A stretch of 64,000 nt of DNA from Streptomyces sp. NBC_01232 (GTDB taxonomy: Bacteria; Actinomycetota; Actinomycetes; Streptomycetales; Streptomycetaceae), in NCBI RefSeq assembly GCF_035989885.1, contig NZ_CP108518.1:8113001-8177000 (forward strand), given 5' to 3'. This document shows, piece by piece, positions 44,005 through 51,401 of the stretch (positions are counted from its first letter, which is position 1; every line of letters starts with the position of its first letter). The notes beneath the pieces are model-generated. The model worked only from the letters and a program-made list of their open reading frames with translations, made no database searches and was not told the DNA's origin. Made by a program: the position numbers and the translations under genes.

Positions 44005-44427
44005 ATGAGCGACATCATCAACGGACTTGGCCGCACCAGCGCCTACGGCGCCCTCGGACTGGTCCTGCTGATCCTCGGTATCGTCCTGGTGGACGTACTG
44101 ACGCCCGGGAAGCTGCCGAAGCAGATCTGGGAGGAGCGCAACCGCAACGCGGCCCTCTTCCTCAGCTCAGCGCTCCTCGGCATCGGCGGCATCGTCTTCA
44201 CCTCGATCTGGACGACGTACTCGGACTTCGGCAAGGGCCTGCTGTCCACCGCAGCCTTCGGCGTGCTCGGCCTGATCCTGATGGCGGTGGCGTTCCTCGT
44301 GCTCGACCTGGTGACCCCGGGCAAGCTCGGCGCCATCGTCGTGGACCCGCAGCCCCACCCGGCGGTCTGGGTCTCGGCGGCCTGCAACCTGGCGGTGGCC
44401 GCGATCGTCGCCGCCTCGATCGCCTGA
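44005..44427 (+). CDS. DUF350 membrane protein
   Basis: A 140-residue protein with four hydrophobic helices in two repeated pairs. LVLLILGIVLVDVLTPGKLP and LILMAVAFLVLDLVTPGKLG show the internal duplication and the D-x-LTPGKL motif of DUF350 (YjfL-like). In other bacteria DUF350 genes often lie beside ATP-grasp genes of the glutathionylspermidine-synthetase type; here the divergent neighbour is also an ATP-grasp protein, but of another branch. Function unknown. A strong terminator follows. Confidence 0.9.
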   Translation: MSDIINGLGRTSAYGALGLVLLILGIVLVDVLTPGKLPKQIWEERNRNAALFLSSALLGIGGIVFTSIWTTYSDFGKGLLSTAAFGVLGLILMAVAFLVLDLVTPGKLGAIVVDPQPHPAVWVSAACNLAVAAIVAASIA

Positions 44428-44448
44428 CGCGGAGCACCCGTACACAAC

Positions 44449-44482
44449 GAGAGCGCCGCTCCCCCGGGGGAGCGGCGCTCTC
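44449..44482 (+). terminator. Perfect 17-base hairpin terminator
   Basis: GAGAGCGCCGCTCCCCC is followed directly by its full complement, 22 bases after the DUF350 stop. No U tract, as usual in this group. Confidence 0.9.
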
Positions 44483-44584
44483 GCCGTATCCGGACCGCAG
44501 CCGCCGGTGTCGTCCGCCGGCCCGGTGCCGTAGCTGGCGTCGTGCGCCCGCCGGGGATTACGGGACAGCCCATAGGGTGCTCGC

Positions 44585-45016
44585 ATGGAACAACGCATCA
44601 CCCTGGGGGTTTCCGATCTCGCCCGCGCCAAGGGTTTCTACGAGGCCTTGGGCTGGCGGGGACAGGAGGTCCAGGAGACGGTCTTCTTCCAGGCCGGCGG
44701 GCTCGCGCTGGTGCTGTGGGGCCGGGAGGAGCTGGCTCGCGACTGCGGAGTCGAGCCCGGACCGGCCGGCGGGTTCGGCGGGATCGTCCTGGCCCACAAC
44801 GTCCGCTCCGAGGCCGAGGTGGACGAGCTGCTGGCCGCCGTACGACGGGCAGGAGGCAGCGTCACCAAGCCGGCGGCCGTCAACGCGATCGGGTTCTACT
44901 CCGGCGCTTTCGCGGACCCGGACGGCCATTGCTGGGAAGTGGCTCACAACCCGGGATTCCCCCTCGCCGCAGACGGCTCGGTCATGCTGCCCGACTTCGG
45001 CGGCGCGAAGACGTGA
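44585..45016 (+). CDS. VOC-family (glyoxalase-like) protein
   Basis: A 143-residue protein of the vicinal-oxygen-chelate fold: ITLGVSDLARAKGFYEALGW at the start, LALVLWGREELARDCG in the middle, and AFADPDGHCWEVAHNPGFPL near the end. The position of metal-ligand residues (a Glu in the last strand, WEVAHNP) suits an enzyme, but the substrate cannot be told. It stands alone, with a terminator on each side. Confidence 0.9.
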   Translation: MEQRITLGVSDLARAKGFYEALGWRGQEVQETVFFQAGGLALVLWGREELARDCGVEPGPAGGFGGIVLAHNVRSEAEVDELLAAVRRAGGSVTKPAAVNAIGFYSGAFADPDGHCWEVAHNPGFPLAADGSVMLPDFGGAKT

Positions 45017-45027
45017 TCGCACGGGTG

Positions 45028-45063
45028 CCGTGGATGTCCGGAACGCGCTTCGGACATCCACGG
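45028..45063. terminator. Bidirectional hairpin terminator
   Basis: A 13-base perfect stem CCGTGGATGTCCG with its complement around a ten-base loop, between the convergent VOC gene and the DUF4157 gene. Confidence 0.85.
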
Positions 45064-45073
45064 CAACGCCTGA

Positions 45074-46585
45074 TTACGCGGCGATGGCTTCCTGCTGCGC
45101 CGAGGGCAGTTCTTTCCCCGACCGGTTCTTCACCAGTGTGACGTCTTCGACGAAAAGCTGGAAGAGCAGCTGGCTCGCGCCGAGCTCCCTGCCGTTCTTT
45201 CCGTTGTTCCCCTGCGCGATGCCCAGGCTGTAGGGTTCCTTGTCCTCGGCCTTCACGCCGATGTACCCGCCCAGTGTGCCCTCGTTCGCGTTCGCGTTCC
45301 GGTATTCCCCGGTGTCCTCGTTCGCCTTGCGGATCAGGTCGTTCTTGTAACCCGGCCCGAGAGCCATGTGGTTTGGGTGGAAAAGGAGTTCATGGGCGCC
45401 CGGCTTCAGCGTGAACTTCAGTTGGACCGCATAGGGTTCGCCCTGGGTTTCGTAGTATCCATCGGCCTGACCCTGGTCGCCGAGATGCGACCCGATGGTC
45501 ATGCCCGTGAGTCCTTTTTCCCTGAATTCCTTTCCCGTGCCCGTACCGGAACCTATGTAGTCCAGCAGTTCTTTCCGCGCGGTTTCGTTTCCCCAGTAGG
45601 TCAGAGCGCTGTGGGCCTCGTCGAAGCTCATGGACCGGTACAGCTCCATCCGCCCGGCCTCGTCGCCCATCCGCGCCAGCTCGGTCAGAAGCTGGGGGCC
45701 GACGGTCTTGACGACCTCATCCATCGAGCGCGGGGGCTTGCTGGCCTTGAACTTCTTCGCGCTCGCCTTGGAGGCCTTGATCTGCGCGCCACGGTCCTTT
45801 GCGGCCTTGCTGCTGGCCCCGCCCAGGCCCGCCCTGTCCTCCCAGTACTCGACCGTCATCCGCGCCTGGGGGTCCTCGACGCGCTGCACGGCGGTGTGAG
45901 GGCCCGAGGCGGGGGAGGGCGCCGCATGACGCTGCACGTGGGCGGCGGCCAGGTGACCTGCCGCCATGACCCGGCCGGCATTTGCCTCCGCCTCGCGCTC
46001 GAAACGGTCGGAGGGGTCGGAGACCCGCAGACCCGCTCCGTTGTCGGTGCCCGCGACGGGCCCCTGGCGCTGCTGGATGACGTGGGTGAGCTCGTGAGCG
46101 AGGGTGTGCTTGTCGCCGCCGCCGTCACCGAGGACGACGTGGCTGCCGGAGGTGTAGGCACGGGCGCCGACTTCGGCGGCGGAGGCGCGGGCGGCGCTGC
46201 CCTCGTGGATGCGGACGTCGGAGAAGTCCGCTCCGAGCCGCGCCTCCATGTCGGTGCGGGTGGCGTGGTCCATGGGACGTCCGGGGGCGCGCAGGACGTC
46301 GTGGACGGTGGAGCGCTGCACCGCGGGCTGCCCGGCGTGCTCGGCCGGCCCGGCGTGTTCGGCCTGCTCGTGTCCGCATCCGTCGGAGTGCTGGTGCTGT
46401 TCCTCGTCCCGGACGCGACCGGCCCTGTGCAGCATCTGGACGACCGCGGCGTTACCCGCGCCGGCCTGCAGCGCCATCAGCCCCACGGGTGGCGCCGTCA
46501 CCTGCTGCGCGGTCGCGGCAGGGCGGGAGGAATGCAGTAATTGTTCGTCGGTCTTCCGCGCCGGGCGGGAGTGCTTGGGGCTCAC
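45074..46585 (-). CDS. DUF4157 (eCIS core domain) protein with a C-terminal toxin-like domain
   Basis: A 503-residue protein. Residues 90-185 form the DUF4157 domain seen in cargo or accessory proteins of extracellular contractile injection systems: GRPMDHATRTDMEARLGADF, DVRIHEGSAARASAAEVGAR and a zinc-type HExxH motif (His164, Glu165, His168 in HTLAHELTHVIQQ). A Lys/Ala/Ser-rich linker follows (to about 285). The last 220 residues carry ELYRSMSFDEA, TIGSHLGDQGQADGYY and a strand-rich end (LGASQLLFQLFVEDVTLV), vaguely ADP-ribosyltransferase-like. GTG 46585 has GGAGAAGG upstream; the frame extends to 46639. No eCIS structural genes are in the window. It probably is a secreted effector. Confidence 0.82.
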   Translation of the reverse strand: MSPKHSRPARKTDEQLLHSSRPAATAQQVTAPPVGLMALQAGAGNAAVVQMLHRAGRVRDEEQHQHSDGCGHEQAEHAGPAEHAGQPAVQRSTVHDVLRAPGRPMDHATRTDMEARLGADFSDVRIHEGSAARASAAEVGARAYTSGSHVVLGDGGGDKHTLAHELTHVIQQRQGPVAGTDNGAGLRVSDPSDRFEREAEANAGRVMAAGHLAAAHVQRHAAPSPASGPHTAVQRVEDPQARMTVEYWEDRAGLGGASSKAAKDRGAQIKASKASAKKFKASKPPRSMDEVVKTVGPQLLTELARMGDEAGRMELYRSMSFDEAHSALTYWGNETARKELLDYIGSGTGTGKEFREKGLTGMTIGSHLGDQGQADGYYETQGEPYAVQLKFTLKPGAHELLFHPNHMALGPGYKNDLIRKANEDTGEYRNANANEGTLGGYIGVKAEDKEPYSLGIAQGNNGKNGRELGASQLLFQLFVEDVTLVKNRSGKELPSAQQEAIAA

Positions 46586-46834
46586 GCGATCGCCTTCTCC
46601 ATGCGTCAGGGCGGCCGCGTCGCGCGGCTGCCCGGCCACGCCCCCGAGGGGCGGTCACACCGGTCGTGACCAGGGGGTCTGAAGTATTATCAGCTACCTT
46701 GTCGGCGCGAGGCCAACTCCCGGCCGCCACGGCACGGCTGCGCCCGGGGCAGGAGGGGCCCGCCCCAATTGCGTTGCACGGCTTCCGTGGTGACCTCGTC
46801 CCGTACCGGCACAAGCGGGCTGTCTGCGCACCAC

Positions 46835-48064
46835 TCAGGCGAGGCCCAGCGCGAACACCGCGAATCCCGCCGCCAGCACCCCTGCCACCGTCCGGCGCAG
46901 CGCGCTCGCCCCGCGCCCCTCCCGCGGCGGGCCCTCGAAGCGGCGCGCGTAGCGGGCGATGAGAACGAACAGCACCGCGAACACCGGCATCCACGCCAGC
47001 CGTGCCGCGATCCAGCCCAGGCTGTCCGGCGCCGTCGTGAGACCGGCCACCCCGCCCACGAACGAGCCGGGCACGGCGGCCGCCAGCATGGCCGTCTGGT
47101 GCCAGCACAGGATCGTCATCGCCGACAGGTTGATCACGACCACCGGAGCCCACAGGGCGGGCCGGTCCAGGAGTTTCGCCAGCCGGTCGCGAAGCAGGAT
47201 CGCCGCCCCCGACTGGACCGAGGCCAGGGCCAGTACCAGCAGCGACGGAGGGTGCGAGTTGGTCCGTGCCGCACCCGGTACGCCCACCATCGACGCCGGA
47301 TAGTGGAAGACCGCCAGCAGTGCCGCGAACAGCAGTGCCCCGCCGGCCAGCAGCAGCCAGGCCCCGCGCCGCCCGATCCGCCGCTCGCCCCACGAGACGC
47401 CGAGCTGGTACGCGAACAGCCAGCCGGGCAGGATGTTCACCAGCGAGATCCAGGACGGCACCGAGTCGGCGAGCGGCCCGTAGCGCAGGAAGTCCACCAA
47501 GGCGACCGAACCGAGCAACGGGGCCGCGGCCCAGCCTCCGAGGCGCCGCGCCGCCCGCACGCAGTACGGTGTCAGCGCGGTGACCACCACGTACACCCCG
47601 ACGAACCACAACGGCTGGATCACCAGCGTCGCCCCGGTGCGCAGCGACGCCTCCGGCACGCCGGCCGCGTACAGCACGGGCGCGGCCACCGCCCACACCG
47701 CGGTCACCCCGAGCACCGGCCGGCCCAGCCGGACGATACGGCCCTTCAGCCAGGCGCCCGTCGAACCGGTGCGGCGCCCGAAGGAGAGCGCTGACGCGTA
47801 TCCGCCGACGAGGAAGAAGATGCCGAGCATCTGGAGCACCCAACTCGCCGGCGCCAGACCGCCGAAGGCCGACAGCGGGCTCGCGTTGTGCAGGCCGCCT
47901 TCCGGGTCGAGGGTGAAGCCGCCGAGCAGCCAGTGCCCGGTGGGCACGGCCAGCAGCGCCAGGGCGCGCAGCCCGTCGATCGCGCGGTCGCGGTGGGCGG
48001 GCGTCTGCCGGTCGATCCGCGCGGCGGCCTTCCGCAGCGGGGCCAGGGTGGCCGAGGCGCTCAT
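46835..48064 (-). CDS. Acyltransferase 3 family membrane protein
   Basis: A 409-residue integral membrane O-acyltransferase with about ten helices. The family opening RDRAIDGLRALALLAVPTGH holds the usual Arg/His near helix 1; LQMLGIFFLVGGYASALSF is the second conserved region. Such enzymes acetylate or acylate sugars, lipids or antibiotics. Its ATG overlaps the stop of the DUF1023 hydrolase gene (ATGA), so they are coupled. A dedicated substrate is not apparent. Confidence 0.9.
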   Translation of the reverse strand: MSASATLAPLRKAAARIDRQTPAHRDRAIDGLRALALLAVPTGHWLLGGFTLDPEGGLHNASPLSAFGGLAPASWVLQMLGIFFLVGGYASALSFGRRTGSTGAWLKGRIVRLGRPVLGVTAVWAVAAPVLYAAGVPEASLRTGATLVIQPLWFVGVYVVVTALTPYCVRAARRLGGWAAAPLLGSVALVDFLRYGPLADSVPSWISLVNILPGWLFAYQLGVSWGERRIGRRGAWLLLAGGALLFAALLAVFHYPASMVGVPGAARTNSHPPSLLVLALASVQSGAAILLRDRLAKLLDRPALWAPVVVINLSAMTILCWHQTAMLAAAVPGSFVGGVAGLTTAPDSLGWIAARLAWMPVFAVLFVLIARYARRFEGPPREGRGASALRRTVAGVLAAGFAVFALGLA

Positions 48065-49104
48065 CGGAGCTCTCCCTTGGCGATCGCGGCGAACGCCGTC
48101 AGTGACTGGGTGCCGGGCGCGAAGTAGCCGGTGTGGCCCTGTACGTCGGCTGCGGGCACCCGGCGGGCGCCGAAGGCGGCAGACGCCGGGTCGGCGCCGT
48201 GACCGATGCCCGCGAATTCGACGTTCGGGACGTCGGCGATCCAGTCGGACGGCCCCCGGGCCGCCCAGACGCGGGCGTCGGTGCGCAGGGCGGCCGCGGT
48301 GGCGGCGCGCATCCCGGGGGAACCGAAGGCGACGACGTCGGTGGCGTCGGTGTGCCGGGCGGCGAGCCCGCACACCACCGAGCCGTAGCTGTGGCAGAAC
48401 AGCACCGGGTCGGGCGCGCCGACCGCGTCGAGTCCCGCGGTGAAGCGGGCCAGACGGAACGCACCCGCCCGGGCCAGCCGGCCGTCGGCGGCGTCCAGGC
48501 CGACGCCGACCGGGGTGGTGTAGCCGATCCACGCGACGACGGCGGTGGCCCCGCCGGTCGCCCCGCGCAGGGAGCGCGCCATCCCGGCCGGGCCCGTGTG
48601 GGGCCCCCGCCGGGCGTCGTACACGGTGGCGTCGTTGTCGGAACCGGGCACGATCACCGAGACGTGCGCGGCGTGCTCCAGGTCCCCGAACACCTCGGCC
48701 ACCTGCCCGCGGCCGCGCGGGTCGAAGGCCAGGATCCGGCGGTCCGGCGCGGCGAGCGGGGCGTACCGCGCCTCGCCCGTGGCGGCCGCGGCGATCCGGT
48801 TGGCCTCGTACCGCAGGGGGAGCGGAGCCCCGTCGAGGTTGCCCACCACCAGCGGGTGGGACCGTACGAGTGCGCGGCGCGCCGCGTCGTCCAGCCCGGC
48901 GAAGAACGCGGCCACCTCGTGCGGTGCCGCGGTCGCCGGATCGGGCAGCGGCCGGCCGGACGCCGTGTCGGCCCGCCATGCGGCGGTCCCCGGCGGCGGT
49001 CCGGTGACCGCTGTCTGGCTGTCGCCCGAGGCCCATCCGGCGGTCCCCCCGACGACGGCCACCGCCAGCGCGGCAGTGACCAGCGTCCTTCCGAAGCGGC
49101 GCAT
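48061..49104 (-). CDS. Exported DUF1023-type alpha/beta hydrolase
   Basis: A 347-residue protein with a signal peptide (RRFGRTLVTAALAVAVVGGT). The alpha/beta-hydrolase domain of DUF1023 type follows: YAPLAAPDRRILAFDPRGRG, SVIVPGSDNDATVYD, nucleophile motif LFCHSYGSVVCGLAA, and GHGADPASAAFG with HTGYFAPGTQSL for the acid and histidine region. DUF1023 proteins are extracellular hydrolases of unknown substrate. A GGAGAGGAGAAGG site precedes the ATG. It is coupled to the acyltransferase gene, so an acyl group added by one and removed by the other is conceivable but inferred. Confidence 0.9.
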   Translation of the reverse strand: MRRFGRTLVTAALAVAVVGGTAGWASGDSQTAVTGPPPGTAAWRADTASGRPLPDPATAAPHEVAAFFAGLDDAARRALVRSHPLVVGNLDGAPLPLRYEANRIAAAATGEARYAPLAAPDRRILAFDPRGRGQVAEVFGDLEHAAHVSVIVPGSDNDATVYDARRGPHTGPAGMARSLRGATGGATAVVAWIGYTTPVGVGLDAADGRLARAGAFRLARFTAGLDAVGAPDPVLFCHSYGSVVCGLAARHTDATDVVAFGSPGMRAATAAALRTDARVWAARGPSDWIADVPNVEFAGIGHGADPASAAFGARRVPAADVQGHTGYFAPGTQSLTAFAAIAKGELR

Positions 49105-49349
49105 GCCCCTTCTCCTCTCCTCGTGACGAGGTGGAAGGTAGGCAGTGGGTACCGGCGGGCACGTCGCACCGTGGAGCCAAGTCGGCTGTCATACCCCAGT
49201 AGGGGGTGGAGGAGACCGGCCCCCTTCCCGCAGGTGCGATCCGCATCGGCCGTCTGCCCGAGCCCGTCCGTGTGTCGGCGCGGACGGAGCCCCTGCGCCG
49301 ACTAGTTGTGGTGATAGTCCGACTAATCGAGGCAAAAGGAGTACCGCCG

Positions 49350-50561
49350 ATGTCCCACTGGGAACCTCCGCGCGCCGAACCGGGACGGCGCCCGCGCCGG
49401 ATGGCCGCCGCCGGTGTCGCCTGCGCCCTCGCCGCCGGATCCGTCGTCCTCCTCGGTACCACGGAGGTCAACGCACGGGCCGTGACCTGCTTCGGCGTCC
49501 CCGCCACCATCGTCGTCACCGCCCCCGGCGCGACCACCGACGGGACCGAGGGAGACGACGTGATCGTCGGCACCGCGGGCGCGGACACGATCCACGGCCG
49601 GGGAGGCAACGACCTCGTCTGCGGGCTGGCCGGCGACGACATCCTCATCGGCGGACTCGGCAATGACCAGATCGACGGCTCCGCGGGCAACGACCAGCTG
49701 CGCGGCGACAGCTTCAGCCCCGTCGGCGATGCCACCGGCGGCGGCAACGACCGGCTCGTCGGCGGCGACGGGGACGACCAGTTCACCGGCGACAGCTACG
49801 CACCCGCGGGCGCGGCCACCGGCGGCGGCAACGATCAGCTCGTCGGCGGCCCCGGCAACGACCGGCTGACGGGGGACAGCCGGGGGCAGAGCGCGTCCGG
49901 CGGCGGGACCGACCGGATCGACGGCGGTCCCGGCGACGACTCCCTGCTCGGTGACTCCGGCGCGTTCGCCGGCAACGCCACGGGCGCCGGGAGCGACGTA
50001 CTGCTCGGAGGGCCCGGTGCCGAATCCCTGACGGGGGACAGCGAAGCCGCACAGCACGCGTTCGGCCACGGCGGCAACGATCTGCTGGACCTGGGACCCG
50101 ACGGCGGGGTCTCCGCGATCGGGGACCACGCCGTCACCGGCCCGGCGGGAGGCCGCGCGACCGGCGCCGGCAACGACCGCATCATCGGCGGCGCCTTTGA
50201 CGAGTTCCTCGTGGGCGACAGCACCCCGGCCGACGCGACCCGGACCGTCGCGGGCCACGACACGATCAGCGGCGGCGCCGGCAACGACCGCATCTTCGGC
50301 GACAACGTCGACCTCACCGGCACCGCGAGTGCGGGCACCGCGGGAGGCAGTGACCTCCTCGACGGGGGCGACGGCATCGACACCCTCAAGGCGGGCCCCG
50401 CCACCGATTCCCTCGACGGGGGCGCGGACGCCCCGGACGCCTGCGACGGGGAGGGCGGAACCGACTTCACCACCGGCTGCGAGACCCCGGCACACCTTTC
50501 CGGTCACAGCACTAGGCATCACGCCGGGCTCGGGGGCCCTGGCACCGAGCCGGTCGTCTAG
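49350..50561 (+). CDS. Secreted RTX-like calcium-binding repeat protein
   Basis: A 403-residue exported protein. A basic start and hydrophobic core give a signal peptide (MAAAGVACALAAGSVVLLG). The mature part is a ladder of hemolysin-type nonapeptides (GGxGxDxLx variants): GTEGDDVIVGTAGADTIHG, GRGGNDLVCGLAGDDILIGG, then looser units with a GGGNDxLxGG-DSxxPxG insertion repeated about six times. RTX rolls bind Ca2+ outside the cell and are known from Gram-negative toxins and enzymes; here there is no catalytic domain. AAAGGAG precedes the ATG. The TAG stop is part of the palindromic element that follows. It is divergent from the DUF1023 gene. Confidence 0.88.
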   Translation: MSHWEPPRAEPGRRPRRMAAAGVACALAAGSVVLLGTTEVNARAVTCFGVPATIVVTAPGATTDGTEGDDVIVGTAGADTIHGRGGNDLVCGLAGDDILIGGLGNDQIDGSAGNDQLRGDSFSPVGDATGGGNDRLVGGDGDDQFTGDSYAPAGAATGGGNDQLVGGPGNDRLTGDSRGQSASGGGTDRIDGGPGDDSLLGDSGAFAGNATGAGSDVLLGGPGAESLTGDSEAAQHAFGHGGNDLLDLGPDGGVSAIGDHAVTGPAGGRATGAGNDRIIGGAFDEFLVGDSTPADATRTVAGHDTISGGAGNDRIFGDNVDLTGTASAGTAGGSDLLDGGDGIDTLKAGPATDSLDGGADAPDACDGEGGTDFTTGCETPAHLSGHSTRHHAGLGGPGTEPVV

Positions 50562-50724
50562 GTCGTCTCTTTCGGATCTTGTCGGCCGGCCCGCGTCGTC
50601 CGGTGCCGTGCATCGCAAGGCGGAGGAGCGCCGTTGTACTGGACGTACTGCGGTGCTCCGACAACGCGGCGAGGTGCGGTGCCGGGCGACGCGGGCCCGG
50701 CAAGATCCGAAAGAGACGACCTAG
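50558..50724. repeat. Dispersed palindromic element, copy 2 (complete, 167 bases)
   Basis: Both ends are CTAG followed by the same 20 bases (GTCGTCTCTTTCGGATCTTG), a perfect 24-base terminal inverted repeat, and the arms stay similar for about 60 bases each. The left CTAG contains the stop of the RTX-like gene and the right CTAG contains the stop of the convergent response-regulator gene. If CTAG is a 4-base target duplication, the element proper is 50562-50720. There is no coding capacity. Confidence 0.92.
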
Positions 50725-51401
50725 GCGGAGTCGCCCGGCCGCACCAGCCCCGCCTCGTACGCGAAGATCACGGCCTGGGCCCGGTCCCGCAGGTCGAGCT
50801 TGCCCAGCACCCGCCCGATGTGGGTCTTCACCGTCTGCTCCGCCAGCACCAGATGACCCGCGATCTCCTGGTTCGACAGCCCGCGCGCGATCAGCTCCAA
50901 CACCTCGGTCTCGCGCGGGGTCAGCCCCTTCAGCCGCAGTGCGGGGTCCTTGCGCGGCGCCGGGCGCTGCTGGACGAAGTCCGCGATCAGCCGCCGGGTC
51001 ACCGACGGCGCCAGCAGCGCCTCGCCCGACGCGACGACACGGACCGCCGCGATCAGATCGGCCGGCGGGGCGTCCTTGAGCAGGAATCCGGAGGCTCCGG
51101 CGCGCAGGGCCTCATACACGTAGTCGTCGATGTCGAAGGTGGTCAGCATCAGCACCTTCGGCCGGTGCACCACCCCGGGCGGGGGATCGAGGATCTCCCG
51201 GGTGGCCGTGAGCCCGTCCATCTCCGGCATCCGTACGTCCATCAGCACCACGTCGGGATGCGTGGAGCGGGCCACCTGGATCCCCTGCCGGCCGTCGGGG
51301 GCCTCGCCCACCACATCGATGTCGGCCTGCGCCGACAGGAGCGCGGCGAACCCGGCCCGCACCATGGCCTGGTCGTCGACGATGATCACGCGGATGGTCA
51401 A
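50721..51401 (-). CDS. NarL/LuxR-family response regulator
   Basis: A 226-residue regulator. The receiver domain has the phospho-acceptor Asp in VVLMDVRMPEMDGL near residue 55; the C-terminal LuxR helix-turn-helix is LTPRETEVLELIARGLSNQE and EQTVKTHIGRVLGKL. It is activated by the sensor kinase encoded just upstream, whose stop overlaps its ATG by four bases. Targets are unknown; no transporter genes adjoin. Its TAG stop lies in the CTAG end of the palindromic repeat. Confidence 0.96.
   Translation of the reverse strand: MTIRVIIVDDQAMVRAGFAALLSAQADIDVVGEAPDGRQGIQVARSTHPDVVLMDVRMPEMDGLTATREILDPPPGVVHRPKVLMLTTFDIDDYVYEALRAGASGFLLKDAPPADLIAAVRVVASGEALLAPSVTRRLIADFVQQRPAPRKDPALRLKGLTPRETEVLELIARGLSNQEIAGHLVLAEQTVKTHIGRVLGKLDLRDRAQAVIFAYEAGLVRPGDSA

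Noticed and set aside
44516..44590. Possible tRNA-like cloverleaf near the end of the DUF350 terminator region
   Set aside because: No CCA-proximal acceptor stem or anticodon arm could be paired; the stems are those of the terminator.
49192..49207. TACCCC-AGTA-GGGGGT, resembling a CsoR-type copper operator
   Set aside because: Arms are only five bases once centred properly, and neither flanking gene (DUF1023 hydrolase, RTX-like protein) suggests copper handling.
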